Source: Lumbricus rubellus (Eukaryota; Annelida; Clitellata; Crassiclitellata; Lumbricidae). Taken from it: a DNA stretch of 64,000 nt. Below the pieces are notes generated by a model. It made no database searches. It was not told the DNA's origin and saw only the letters and a program-made list of their open reading frames with translations. The first letter of the stretch is position 1, and each line of letters begins with the position of its first letter. The stretch is from the NCBI GenBank assembly GCA_945859605.1, contig OX243814.1, positions 40,148,346 through 40,212,345 on the forward strand, written 5' to 3'. Below are positions 39,601 through 54,213 of the stretch, piece by piece. Position numbers and translations under genes: made by a program.

Positions 39601-42600
39601 TTCCATATGCTCATATTAATAGAAAGTCACGGTGAAAATTTCAGGATGTTTGGTCCGAAATTTATGCCATTTGTAAGTAAAGATATATAAAAATCATAAA
39701 AGAATTAAATCTGTCTATACCTGATGCAAAATCACAAATTTTAGCCTTAATTCATCAGGTGACATAAGATAGCTTGCAAAACACAAGCAAGCCAAAGGCG
39801 CAGTTGCATTAGAAAAACACAAAATTAATTATCATGGTTTTAGGTAAAGTTACATGTTCCAGTTGATCGAGAAAATGACAAGTGGTCCTTTATCTCAGCT
39901 GAGGTCATATAGTATTATTATCCATTACAGTTATTATTATATTACCCACTACATTAAATAATTCATCTACTAACATCCTGATACTCTTATGGCAGAATTG
40001 GTACCGTAGCACAAGCAGCTGACACTGTGCTCCTTAGAGCTACTCAGGGAAACAAACTTCATATCTTCCATAACCTCTTCCCACTGCAGCAAGATCCATT
40101 AATTAAATACGGTAACTGTAGGTAAAGGGCTCACAATTTCACCCTCCATAATGAAGACTCGATAAACTTTATCTCAAGAATGCTATTTGAAAACATGTAC
40201 TAACAAACTCAATCATAAGCAGCCATACTGTAAATTATGCTACTGCACACCTACAGCATTTTGCCTGTTTTTTTCTCAATTAAACGAATAATTTATATTT
40301 ATAGGACAAAGTGCAAATTTTTTTGTATGCGCACTTGTTACAGCACCCCTTCAAGCTCTCTCTACTCAGAGGCGCTCCCGATGCAGAGCGGACACTGCAT
40401 CGAAGTTTCACGCCGAAGCGCTGAGCAATTGTAAGTAAAGGACTTGCCCAAGGTCCTTACGCGGCGAGGGGGATTCGAACCTCGGACCTTCCGGCTCCAA
40501 GGCAACGACGCCACCACTAGACCATCGCGCCCCACACAAATACCAGCATAACAAGGCACTTACCGGTACTGACCAGTGCGACCGTGGACATACTGGCATG
40601 GCAAAAATCTAACTGGCAAGTTCAAAAATCTCACTCCAAAAGGAACTAATCAGAGGCAGTCATTACACTAGCCTAGAAAAGTCATCAGTTAGCAAGCAGC
40701 ATACAGTTCAGGTAAGTACATGTATGGCAAAGTCAACAAGTGGCAAGTGCAAGCATGGACCCAGACCTCAACCACTGCTAAAGTAGTTACGTTCTATTTG
40801 TATGCGTACTTGTTATAGTGCCCCTTCAAGCTCACTACTCAGAGGCGCTCCTGACTACAGCGCGGACCCTGCATCGAAGTTTCATGCCAAAGCACTGAGG
40901 AATAATATTGCGAGTGGAGGACTTGCCCAAGCCCCCTACGCAGCGACTCGAGGTGGATTCAAACCTGCAATCCTCCGGCTGCAAGGCAACAAAATATGCC
41001 CACTACACCACTGCACGCCACATACAGAGCCTATCTTCTTCGGCATGTGTATAAAACAGAACAATTTTCCCTCTAATAATGAGGTGAAATACTCACTTAA
41101 TGTAGACGGCGATATCCATGTTCATTAATTCCAGATGAGATTCATACTCCTTAGCATAGGCTTTCATTGGAATCGTAGCCTTCCTAATTGCGTCACACAA
41201 TGCCTCGCGCCATTCACTCACCAACGGTTCTCTATCACCGACGGATTCCAACAAAGGAATGCCAGCAAACCTTATTCCTTCCATGACGAACTAAAACCGT
41301 TTAGCAAAAAAAGTCAGAAAATGAGACATATTTTAAAATCTGGTTATCTACTGTGTGCTATTAATACCAGATACTTAACCTGAAAGGCAGATACCATGCA
41401 TATTGCGTAAGGATAAGGTATATAACAGCGGCAAAGCACCTCCTCTGAAAACATCAAAATTAATCAGATTCACAATGTTCACAAGTTTAACTTTAAGCAC
41501 CACAGAGAGATGGACAGACCAACTGATATACAGAAAGACACAGACAGACACAGAGAGACAAAGACAAAGCTTGCAATTTGCCATATGTTCCTATGGTTGA
41601 TAATGTCATAGAAAATGGCTGACCACAACAAGTCTTTCAATAGTAATTTTATAAGCATTCCATTGCATAACAATATTTATTTATTAACAAGTAATGCATA
41701 GGCTGTGAAAATCTGAACCCTTGTCAAGTTTCTGAAACGCTTTTGCTGAGAGAAGTGCTTAAATATAAAGAGGAGCAAATCCCATCACATGTCAGTTTCT
41801 GGCCTTTTTATGCAGTCATATGCTACAAAGACGCTGCTCCAAACACACTTTATGGAATAAAAATATCTAATATTACAACTAAAGTTATACTTCTTTCATT
41901 CTTTCATTACTTTAGAGTGAGAAAATCGAATAAAAAACTTCAGACTACCAGGAATTCGTGTCATCACACTCCTCAGAACCACTAATGGATTGTTCTGCAA
42001 TTTTGCTTTTGTTTTGAAATCTGTGTGTCATTTCATTTCAGTTTGCTTTCGTTTCATGTGTAAGATGTTGTGCTTTGCACTGTTTTTTTTTTACAATAGC
42101 CAAATGTTATTGAGAAAGGAAGGGTTAATCCAGCCTCAGCGGGTCCATACGACCTTTTTGGAATGACCCTTTGACTTATGCACCGATCACTCGAAAGTCA
42201 TTGAATTTGTACTGATTACTGCTCTTTTGTATGTGTTTGATGCTTTGTCAATAAACGGCTTACTTACTTACTTACCATTAAAGGACTATATTCTGTATCA
42301 AATAACGCAAACAGCATCAAAACTGAGTGACTATTTCGCATATTACATGGCAAACTAAAAGCCATCTGCTGATTTGAAAAAATATGCAGCATTCTTGACC
42401 CCTCTTGCTTAGTTCAGCTTCTAGCTCAATATCTAAGAAGTGACAAGCGATGGATTTTGAGCCATAGCATCAAAAATGGTTGTATACAATACAGTACAAT
42501 ACAAAACAATACAATATGCATGTAGGCTATGGTGAGCCAACCAGATGGCATTGCCTTGCATGAGAGTTGTGGCTCCAGCACCTCAATTTGTACATTGTCC

Positions 42601-44879
42601 CTTCCAGTTTTCCAAGCACCTGAAGTCTGTGTTCAGTCATTTCATTGGTCCGAGCCAGGAGCCTGCTGATGAGAATTTCTTGAAGTGTCACTTTATAATT
42701 TATATCAGATTACAACTGCAAACTGCTCTTAACCTGTGCAGAAGCTGTTCTCATAGTCTTTCTAAAATATATATCCCATTATATCAGTTTCACAGTTTTT
42801 ACCTAGGAATAAAACCTTGTGAATCATGAAGATATGTCAAATATATATCAACCTACCTTCTCAACACACGGAATGTTCTGACATAGCTGAACCCCTTTGT
42901 TGAAAAGTGCCACTAAAGATGTTTCGAAGGTGGCCATAGGTGTACTGTACTGAACACCATTCAAATCCATGATAATCTCAACCACAAACAGCGGCATTCG
43001 CTTTGGCCTGAAAGAGAAAAAACTATATGAACTCGCGTAGGACAAGAGTTCTGTCATGCAATGCAAGCCTAGTAGTGATGTCCAACTGAAAACCATACAA
43101 GTTCAAATCATCAATGTATACTTGGCATGAGCATTGACTCGTTTGACTCATAGAGCATTGTCTTTTCAAGACACCCAGCCAACCATTTCTGTTCTTTCTC
43201 CAGATGGAGACCAAAATTCAGCGGGTGGTAGTCAGTCAAGTGTGGTGAACTGGTAATGGCATCAAACAGACCACATTCAACTTCTCTGAACAATAGAAAT
43301 CATTGCTCACAAAACACTAGCATGGCCTTCGATAACCGTTGCTGCATACATGCGACCAGACAGCCAGAGCCTTCAAATGCAATGTCATAGCTTCACTGTG
43401 GTTGGTCCCTCATTCTGATGGAGGATGCCATGAAACCTACAGAATGAGCCAAATGTTTTTTCTCTGCCTTCATTTTTCATGAGACCATTCTCGTTTCTAT
43501 CCAGATATCATGGTCTTGTATTGCCAGGTTGGTAGCATCTCTGGGTTCATACAACTGTGCACTTTCAATCAATTACAGAGGCATTATTTCTGAGAATACG
43601 AAAAGCATTGCATAAACTTAAATTAGATTATAAATGTACAGGTCACTCTTTACAGAGAACTAACCAGTCAATGGTAACACTTACCTATGCAAAATTTACA
43701 TGGCGGCATATTTAAAAATCATGCATGAAACGCTGTTTAATGGAAGTGTCTCTAGATATGCCCAATGTTTCATTGTGGCCTGATTATTCTAAATCAGTTC
43801 ACAACTGATTCCCTGTACTACTATACTATTTACCGATTCATAAAGCGCCTCTTGCAGTACAATCTAATCAGAGGCGCTTCCAGTGTGAAGAACTGCTTGA
43901 AAAAGAAAGTCATAAGACAACCAGCAGTACTGTCACCAGTTAATATACAAGCACAAGTAATAGCAGGAAGGCCATTCCACAGCAAAGGGCCAACAGAGGT
44001 TCAGGCACGTTGCAGGGCTGTGGCAGTCCAAGACCATGGTGCAAGAAGGTCATGACGGTCTAAAGAGTGGAAATTATTGCTACCCTTGTATGATAAGCTC
44101 ACCTTCAAGTAATGCAAGAAAACTGTTCTTCATTACCATGCTCGGGCAAGGAGCATCTCAGAGCAAAGATCTCAAACAATGCTGTCTAAATTTCCTAGAT
44201 AAATATTCCTATTTATTTTATTTATTTACTGAGAATTTGATATAGCGCTCCGTCAAGGTTTTTACTCAGGAGCGCTCCCAGTCCAACCCCGGTCAAATAA
44301 TACAGTCTTAAGAAAAGAAAGAAATGAAGCAGAAAGGCCAATAGGTATTTGACGAAGGATAACAGGGCGCTCATTCCAGGTTGCAGGGCCAGCCACAGAG
44401 AAAGCACGGCGCTGCCTGATTGCAGTCCGTGAGCGTAGCTGAAAGATGACTTACTTATAGGGGCTGTTGTAGATGTCGTCTCCCCAGACCATGCCCTCTG
44501 CACAGCTTAATGTCGACTGACACGCTTCGACTATCATCTGTTTGAAGCTGAGCAATGACTCTTGTACCAACGTACGCAACGAATCCTAATTTACAGAAAA
44601 CCATTCATGAGCTAAATTCTTGAATTTAATATCAATCAATCAATAAAAATGTATATAGCGCCCTTCAAGGTACCTACTCAGAGGTGCTCAATATATATTT
44701 CCATGTACTGTGATTAGCATACATTTCAACAGATGACTTGCTTTGGTTGCTTTGGTATGCTTGTGTATCCGATAAATGACCTTTTGACATCAGGACCATG
44801 CCACTTAGAACTACAAACGTCTGAGAATAGTTAAACTGTCACCTTCAAGTTTTAAGAGCACTGTAGATAAACTGACATT

Positions 44880-44930
<51 letters not shown>

Positions 44931-47900
44931 CTGCATAATTGCATATTCACCCTAATCAACATTCTGAAGCAAGTGTCAAGCAGCATAGAAATCTCCATTG
45001 TTCCAATAGGCCTAAAAAAATTGTTGTGTTTCCGGTAACCCGACCGACCCTCTTTTATTGCCGCGACCCAAATAATTTTGTAAAAAAAATTTATTAACAA
45101 AATTTTTACCAGAACAAAATTCTTTTTAATACAAAACATTTTTTAAAACAAAATTTTAAATTTAAATTAACATTTTTTTACATTTGTATTGACATAACAG
45201 AAAAGACGTCAACAAAATGAAATTAATAGGACTGTTTTCTAGAGCAGTTTTAGGTGCAGACAGTCGGGAAATAGGCAGTTTATACTTGCTTAGAACACGT
45301 ACTTTGTTGCAGCATGTACCTTTGTGCAAAAAAGACTAGTGGGGTATACTTTTTCGGATAGTCACTCTAGGCTACAGCAACGATTGTAGTCATAGAGTCG
45401 AACATTATGGCGAACATGCGTGGGAGCATCCGAAAACAATTATTATTAGTCTGTTTGGGACATGCATCTACATGTACAGGGCCGCCATTGGTTTCAAAGC
45501 CCATCAGCAACCACTGATCCTAGGAACGACCTAGCAGGCCTTCTGCTGTGTTACCTATCTTTATATCCACAGAAGGTCATTGCTAATGCCGCTGTGACAC
45601 CCTTTGGTCGAAATCTCTTATATTTATCCAAGCTGTTGGCAGGCTTGGGTTTCTTTCACAATTACGTGTCATTGGAAGAGAAGAAGTTGATCATAGCAGT
45701 TCTAATGGACAAAGAAGGTTATGAGATCCCCAAACATATAGGCTACAACAACTCTTCTCAAAACCATTCGCAGAAAAGACTAGGCCAACATCATTAAATG
45801 AAATTTTCGTGATAAATGCAACTCGTGGCCTGTTCTGCATCTCGAAACTACTAGATGCACTTCTGGAACACGATCCAATTGGTCGGATAAATCATGAAGA
45901 CTGCATGAAGAGCTCGACAGAAAGGTTATCAGTGATCTAGTTGAGCTTGGTGTCACCCTTATTCAGCATTGCAATGCCTCAAGTACAAGGAATGAGCAAC
46001 AAAAACAATTTCCATCAGAAGTTGTAGACAAGAATCGCAACTCGTTCTGGGCACGAACAAAGGAAAGTGCCGTAAAGCCTTCAAGGTCACATTGATATTG
46101 ATTAAGTACCTCAGCAGCAATAATAAAAATTAGAATTTTAATCACCAAACAGTGTAATCATTGGTAATCATGCATACAATAATTTTGTTGTGTTGTAATG
46201 AATTCTGATCAAAAATCAAAAAATCAAATCATTTTATTTTGTAACCAAACAATCTTTTACAATTATGCAGTTACAAATCACATTTTCAAATTAGAATGGC
46301 CACAAGGATGGGCCCTGAAGGGATCACTGACCCCGCTGATAGGGACACCTACGTACATGTGAAACGGAAAGATGAAACGGCCGACAAATTATTGCTGCTA
46401 ACAAGAAGTGAATGATTACAACTACGAAGATGCATGGTTTATTATGCTTACAATTCAAGTTTTTCGCTTCCTTTATACATGGTAAAACTTCGATGGTGTT
46501 GTGCAAGTCCTAAATTATATTAATATTTTCGTATACAAATTTTTTTGTGTTGTTTCTGGAGAGAATGGCACCAAATTTTAACTTGGAGAACAGTGGATTC
46601 CAACTTTCATTTCTAACGACCACCCTAATATTCACCCTAATCAACATTCTGAAGCAAGCATCAAGCAGTATAGAAATCTCCATTGTTCCATTACAGGAAT
46701 GAACAGCAGGCCAAAATTGCCGATCTGATCATGCGAAGCAAGCTTAAAGCAGAACTAGTCTTGAACTTCTCTATTCATAAAGGGCAAATTAAGTGGGTGT
46801 GGTGGTGAAGTGATAGGTTCGGTGTCTTAGGGTCGGAGGGTTCCAGGTTCGAATCCATGTCAAGCCGCCATGTATGGACCTTGAGCAAGTCCTTCACTTG
46901 CAATTGCTTGTGCAATTCAACACAAAATTCCGATGTAGTGTCCGTGCTGTAGTCAGGAGCACCTCTGAGTAGAGATATAGAAGGGTCGCTCTAAAAATGT
47001 GAGAAATAAAAATAAACTCAGGTCGGTGTAATACAGGCAAACACCCTTGTTATTATGCGCAGTTGCGCACCAATGTGAAAAGCAACATATGTGTAGTTGT
47101 GTACTAACCTGCATGTAGAACCGGACCATTGTCATGAACTTCCACAGTTTGGAGATGCGATAGACCTCCCAGTTTGACTCCTTGATGTTGAACCAGCCCT
47201 TGCCAACCTCTCTCAAGCTTGAGCTTATAGCTGTTCGGACCCCTGTTAACCAGCTATCCTTCAGATACAAGCCGACCTGTGTGGCCAGAATCGCAACAAT
47301 ATCATTATGAGAATTTCTGAGATAAACCCAATGCTCCATGACCAACCACATATGCTGCACATTAAGACGTCTCATAAAGAATTCGGTCCAAAACTCATTG
47401 ACTTTTCTTGCACAATATGCAATTATTGACTCACATCGTACTAAGCATGTATGTATTTTCCCAATTAACATAGCACCTTTGAAATACTAACAAAGGCACT
47501 GTATGCAGAGAAAATCACTCAGGTCTCGACACTAGCATGTATATGTAGAGTTGTAGACTACCCAGTCTACAGTCGTTTTAGCTTGAAATTGAACAGCACC
47601 AAAGTACTCTAAGTATGTATTTACTGGAACTTCTATGAGGTGTCTCTTAAAAACTTTTTAAAGACCATACAATGCCTACATGGACATAGGCCTAGATGTG
47701 GCCAGAAAACCACCAGGCATTCCATACTACTCATATGTGTTCGCTGTTCGTAAACTGTCTAGCAATAGCAAAACAATATACCGGTATATTCCTTCAGTAA
47801 AAATTTGCCATAATCCTGGCTACACGTAACCAAGTTCATACATGTACCAAAAGCAGACAATTCATTTAGAGCTTAACCAAGTTCATACATGTTCATTTGT

Positions 47901-50900
47901 ACTACAAAGCAGACAATTCATTTAGAGCTGAACCAAGTTCATACATGTTCATTTGTACTACAAAGCAGACAATCCATATAGAGCTCAGTTTTAGTTTATC
48001 AAAATATGCTGGAGAAATTTAATAACGCACCTGAGCTGAAGTTTGCGACTGTGTCTGTTCGAATTCCTCCAGCCGCATAGACTTGATGGCCGTGGTGTGG
48101 AAGAGAGACATTGACGTCACACGGAAGCATTCTGCCCGCACCTTGGAGATTGCCAGCGCCACTTCGGTCTTCACAAGTAACGTGATGAACGCTAAACGCT
48201 TCCTCTGCTCATCAAACGTATAATCTGGAACGTCATTCCAACGACCTAAAAGATAAAAGAAACAAATATACACACAATTCCTTCATTGATTCCCAAGCAC
48301 ACCGCTGTAAAACCACAGATCCTTAGTCGGGCTAAGCTTTCACTTCGAGGTCGTATTCAGGGCGGTGTTTTGGGTGCCTGAACGCCACCAAAATGTAATA
48401 ATGTAAAATGAAATAATGTAATTTACTAACACATGATGTAAGAACTAGGTGATTTAATTTTGAAACTCTTATTTGTATGCGAAATTTTACAAGAGATTAG
48501 ATGATTTAATCATTATGATGATGATGTGGATTGTGGAAGCTGCTGAAGTTTTGAATAATTATTTCAGAGCTGAGTGTTGACATTGGAAGATTTGAGAGTA
48601 TTCTTGAACTCAAACAAGCATTATCAGACAGTAGTGGAAGAGGATTGACACTTCAGCTAAATAAATGCTGACTAAAGAAAAGGTGGTGGAATAGCTGAAA
48701 GGTAAAAAATTGCAGGCAAGAGTCCAGGGTTAGCTGAACTACACCCTAAATTGCTCAAGATCGATTAAACACTCATATTATATAAGGCTACTGCAACTTC
48801 TACAGCAGGACATGGTACAGAAATAATTATAGCAATACAACAATATAACACAGAATGCAAGTGTATTCAAAGTCATTACTACGCATAAACTATAAGCAAG
48901 ACCAGGTAAAACTAATCAGCGCCACTGATACTTTGCAAGGAAGGCATTACCAAATAAGAGAAATAAATATATTTTCACTTAATATCCTTACAAGCAAGTG
49001 CGTAGCTACGGGGGTGTTTTGGGTGTTTGAACACCCCCGAAATGAAAAATGTTAAAAAATCTAACGCATTTACTAGCACAGTAACCATGAAATAAAAACC
49101 ATGAAAACATCCCCCGAATGAAAGGAACGAAACTTCGATCAAATGACTAAAAAAGGTCATCACCTTTTGGGTCGAGGAAACACCCCCCCAAATAAAATTC
49201 TGGCTACTGCCTTGCTTACAAGTACAGAATATGACAGAACTTTTTACCTGAGAACGGAACTGGTACGTAGACCGTTTCTGGAAGAGTGACAAAGGAAAAC
49301 ATAGAGGGATTGGAGGTAACTGCGAGATCGAATATGGTTTGGTTCATCGTTCGACAGTGATCGAGGTTAATTTCCCTCAACAACAGCTGGATATAGTCTT
49401 CCAATCTGAACAGCAATTAAGTAAGTAAGTCAGTAAGCCGTTTATTGACAAAGCATCAAACACATACAAAATAACAGCAATCAGTACAAACTCAATGACT
49501 TTCGAGTGATCGGTGCATAAGTCAAAGGATCAATCTAAAAAGGTGGTATGGACCCGCTGAGGCTGGATTGACCCTTCCTTTCTCAATAACATTTGGATAT
49601 TGTAAAACAGTGCAAAGAACAACATGTTATACATGAAACGAAAGCAAACTGAAACTAAATGACAAACAGATTTTAAAAAACAAAACAAATTATGACCAAT
49701 AGTTTAAATCTAGTAAACAGAGATTAAACAGTCTTTTAAACCACAAAATGAGCTCAACTCAGCCAGAAGTCATATCATTACATAACCAAACGTTAAAATA
49801 TGTTTCTCAGGGTATTCTTGATTAAAAAGAATAATATTTTCGCTACCAAATTCAACAATCTGGTTGAAAAACCGTAACCGGTTACAGTATACAGCGATGT
49901 GATTGACATTTATCTTAATTAGTTGGGAAGTTGTGGGGCATGGTGGTGTAGTGGATATGTTCGTTGCCTTCCAGCAAGAAGGTTGCAAGTTCAAACCCAC
50001 CTCAAGTCACCGCGTAGGGAACCCTGGGCAAGTCCTTCACTTGCAATTGCTCAGCACTTCAGCATGAAACTCCGATGCAGTGTCTGCGCTGCAGTCGGGA
50101 GTGCCTCTGAGTAGAGGAGCTTGAAGGGGTGCTATAACAAGTGCACATACAAACAAACAAATTAACATCAATCTTGACTATTAACAGAACAGACAGCCTA
50201 CAAGGGCGCTAATAGCAACCTACAAGCATATCTATCCTATATATCCATATCTTTCAGGAATCAAACCGAGTCCGCTGATCTCCATGCCAGTGTTATTCAG
50301 TGCGCCACCGGACGCAAGATTAGCTCACAAGCCACGGAAATCCGTTTTCTAATGATTAACAGTCCAAGCCAACTGCCAGGACCCTGCGTAACTACCTTGG
50401 ACCAGTTGCTCACTCACCACACTGCCTTCAACGCTATGCAACAATTGCAACACCATCAATATCTGCTCAGTGGAGTGTAAAGGATTATTAAGCATCTGTA
50501 GACATGTCTAATGCAGGAGCTCATAGTAGCTGATCTCAGGATCTGATAATTTGCTATTGTAATGTTTGACTCCAGTTCATTCATTTACTCATTCATTATT
50601 AGAATTTATATAGCGCCTCTTCAAGAAACAACTCAGAGGCGCTCCCAGCCCAGCCACGACTAAAGAAAACAGATTTAAGGGACTTGAAAAATAAGACTGC
50701 AGTGGGAACGCTGGTAAAATTTTATTGGGAACGCCCATGTTTCAATGGTTCCATGTATGGTGAGCAGTGGGAACGCAAGCCAAGAAATTCAAGAGCAGTG
50801 GCAACGCTGTTCCCACGCGTTCCAACCCACTTTAAATCCTGATCTTTTTAATACTGTTCTTCAAATGCATAGCTTCAACCAGGCATCCAAAAGGGTTCAT

Positions 50901-53900
50901 AGCAGCCTCCATAAATGAGTTGCTTTGAGTCCTTCTTGATTGACAGGAGCTCCTAACTCTATCAACTGTACGTTTTGTCAGATGCGAGCGTGTGATTCTT
51001 ACGGCAACAAAACACTACATACATATCAAAGAAGTCAGTAATACAAGCATATCATAAACAAAAATTGCCAAAACCATAAAGGCCATGGATGTCATAAGGC
51101 AGTTCTAGCATGCATCTAATCGGAAAAACTGCCGCACTGCAATCATCAGAAAATTATGGAATGAATAATTTGGCCGCCCTACCAAGGCTTTTGCGGGCAC
51201 TGAGAAACTTTGTTGACTTGCAGTACATTACTCTGGAATTCACAAGGTCGATAGTCATCTTTAGAGAGATTGAAAGAGAGAGAAACAGAAAGAGACAGAG
51301 ACATACATACATTCTGAAAGACAGACACATACACAGAGACTGACGCAGAGACTGAACAGCAACGGCGTCAATTAACCTTTTCGACACGTATCCCGGTGCC
51401 GCGCCGGGATTTTAGACCATGCCGCCGTACGTATACCGGTGCGGCGCCGGGATAGAAAGAGTGATCTATTATGCTCTCCAGTACTGTGTGATAACCCCTT
51501 AGCAGTGTGTAGAGATGTTGTTGGTTGTCAACAAGTGCACCTTTAAAAGAAATACATGTCTATGGTAACAAAAAATACATATCTATGGTAAAAAATACAT
51601 CTCTATGTTGGCATATATAGACTTATTATTATACATATAAATACATAAAAATAAATAAATACATGTAGATTATAATACATAATTATTACATAATATATAT
51701 AATATTATCATATACAATATATAATTATAGCAATATAATGAGATAAAATTTAGAAGAAGAAAAATAATAATATAATAATAATAATCAATATAAATACATA
51801 TAAATAAATACATATAAATTATAATAAATACATGTAGATTATAATACATAATTATTACATAATATATATAATATTATCATATACAATATATAATTATAGC
51901 AATATAATGAGATAAAATTTAGAAGAAGAAAAATAATAATATAATAATAATAATCAATATAAATACATATAAATAAATACATATAAATTATAATACATAA
52001 TACATTATATATATAATATATAATATGTAATATATACAATATATGTAATTTTTATGTATATATAATAATATAACAATTCAGATAAAATTTAAAATAATTA
52101 AAAAATAATAATATAATAATAATGATAATTAATATAAATACATATCTATGGCGGCAGTACGGCGGCTCCCTCGGGGGCAGTAACGAAAAGGTTAACAGTC
52201 CGCGATTTTTACAAAGACAGTTCTCACTCTTTGTCTTTGAGAAGTGAGCTTGTATTGCAGGCTTTGGTTACTATTCTCTTCATCGTAATCGCATCAAGCT
52301 CCGGTAGACCTTCGATTGGCATGCAGTCAACGTAGAGGTTGTAACGCAGCAGAGCCTCCGTGTTCCTGCGCGACAGGAAGGCATCTTGAATGCGATCAGC
52401 AAACAATTCCGGGTTCTCCGCAGAAAACGTCAGCCGTATGCGTGGTATCCAGAACTGGTCACTCAGTCGCATGTAGCTGCCTGAAGGAAAATCAAACGAT
52501 CTTTAAACCGATATTTCAGATCTAATGCCACAATACAACAAAGGGATAAAAGCATCGACTTAATCTTGCTACAAAAAGGGTATTGCTCCCATGTACTTAC
52601 ATGAACTCTGCTGTCCCACCTCTGGTGTCCAGCAGCAATCTGACCTCCAATCGGCTGATCAAGCTGAACTCTTGACCCCTCGTTCTCGAACTGCTATAAT
52701 GCAGCGGCGCTCTTTCTCAGTGGCTGGCCCTAGAACCTGGAATGGGCTCCCTGTTGCACTCCGTCTTGTGCCTAGAGGTCGCACCACTGTTTCTTTCTCA
52801 CTTAAAAACTGCCTTATTTAGCCATTGTTGGACTGGGAGTGCTTCTGAGTAGATTACCTTGAAGGTGCGCTATATAAAAGGTCAATAATAATAATAATAA
52901 TAATAATAATCTATTGGAGGTCACCAGAAGGTCAAGAGGACCTCACTGAAGATGGATCAAGACATTGGAGAAGACCATAAGGGGTCTACCAAGGGCTTTT
53001 CAGTTGGCCTAAAGAATACTCATCCAGCAAATCAATAAGCATTAATGTTCACAATATTTGCTATTCGGATAAACCTAAAATGTGTAAAACAAGTTGCATG
53101 TTGTCAATTGCTGCAACAGAAACACATTTAAGTGGTGACCTACTCATTTAGGTAGCAAATCTCATAGTTCAGGTGGTGGATCTCAAATCACAGAAGCTCA
53201 CTCAAAAAAATCGTAGACGAACAACAGTATGTTCATAAAGATTGTAACAAAAGATGTAACAGTAATAAGGCAAACTGTCTAGAATAACTAACCATCTTCT
53301 GATTTCCCACCATTTATGACGGGTCGACCCTCCAAATCCGAAACAAGACCGTTCTTTACTTTCTGGACAAAGTAGAGTTTTGTTTCCGGAACGAAGTCCA
53401 GTACGCCAACATCGAACCATTTATATTCTATCACTGGGTCTCTTGGGTCCACTGAAAAGAACCGAACGATACATGTACACACAGCCATCCATCAACTGCA
53501 CCGTTATTATCGGTGAGACTTTTCATGTTCAACAAGCAACACAGTAGCATTATTCCAAACTATTCTTAACTGACCAAACCACTCCCGTGTGCTTTCTGTG
53601 AAAACTTTTAGGGTTTCCATTTGGGAGTTTCTAATGGACAAAATTGGACATGGCTGCCAAATATACGAAGTCACAAATAAAAAAAAATTATATGAAATTT
53701 TAGGGATTTTAACCCATATCCCCCCAAATGCACCCATGTCTCCTCTCCACATTTATCTTCAGAGTTAATCCTTCTAACTTATATTAACTGAAGCTATATA
53801 TATTTATTTATTCTTCTCATCCTTCATCATGTCCACTAGCCAAAAATGCATGCGATGTTTGTAGTAAAACCCTACCGTCAATTCCTTATTATCAAGCAAG

Positions 53901-54161
53901 GTTCACCTGTCTTAATCAAATCAGGTCTACTATAATTATATTCTGAATTCTGGTTTCTGTGAACACTAGACTTCTCCTGCTACCATTGTTTGATATTCAT
54001 TATCATTATTATATTTATTACAAAAAATTGTCCTGATGAGACTTAGGCACTTCATTTTCCCATACACAGAGAGATTATTATTATTTCTGGAATGAAGGTC
54101 TGGTGGGTCAGGTCTCATCTTCAGGGTGTGAGGCAAAAGCACTTTGAAAGTGTCCAGGGTC

Positions 54162-54213
<52 letters not shown>

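Noticed and set aside
45462..45797. 111-codon plus-strand frame as a host gene
   Set aside because: No recognised domain, no splice context and it lies inside a segment bounded by direct repeats; kept only as an unknown segment in the findings.
33864..50162. Functional tRNA genes suggested by A-box and B-box words
   Set aside because: Heads continue into a common body and tail and occur in many diverged copies: tRNA-derived SINEs.
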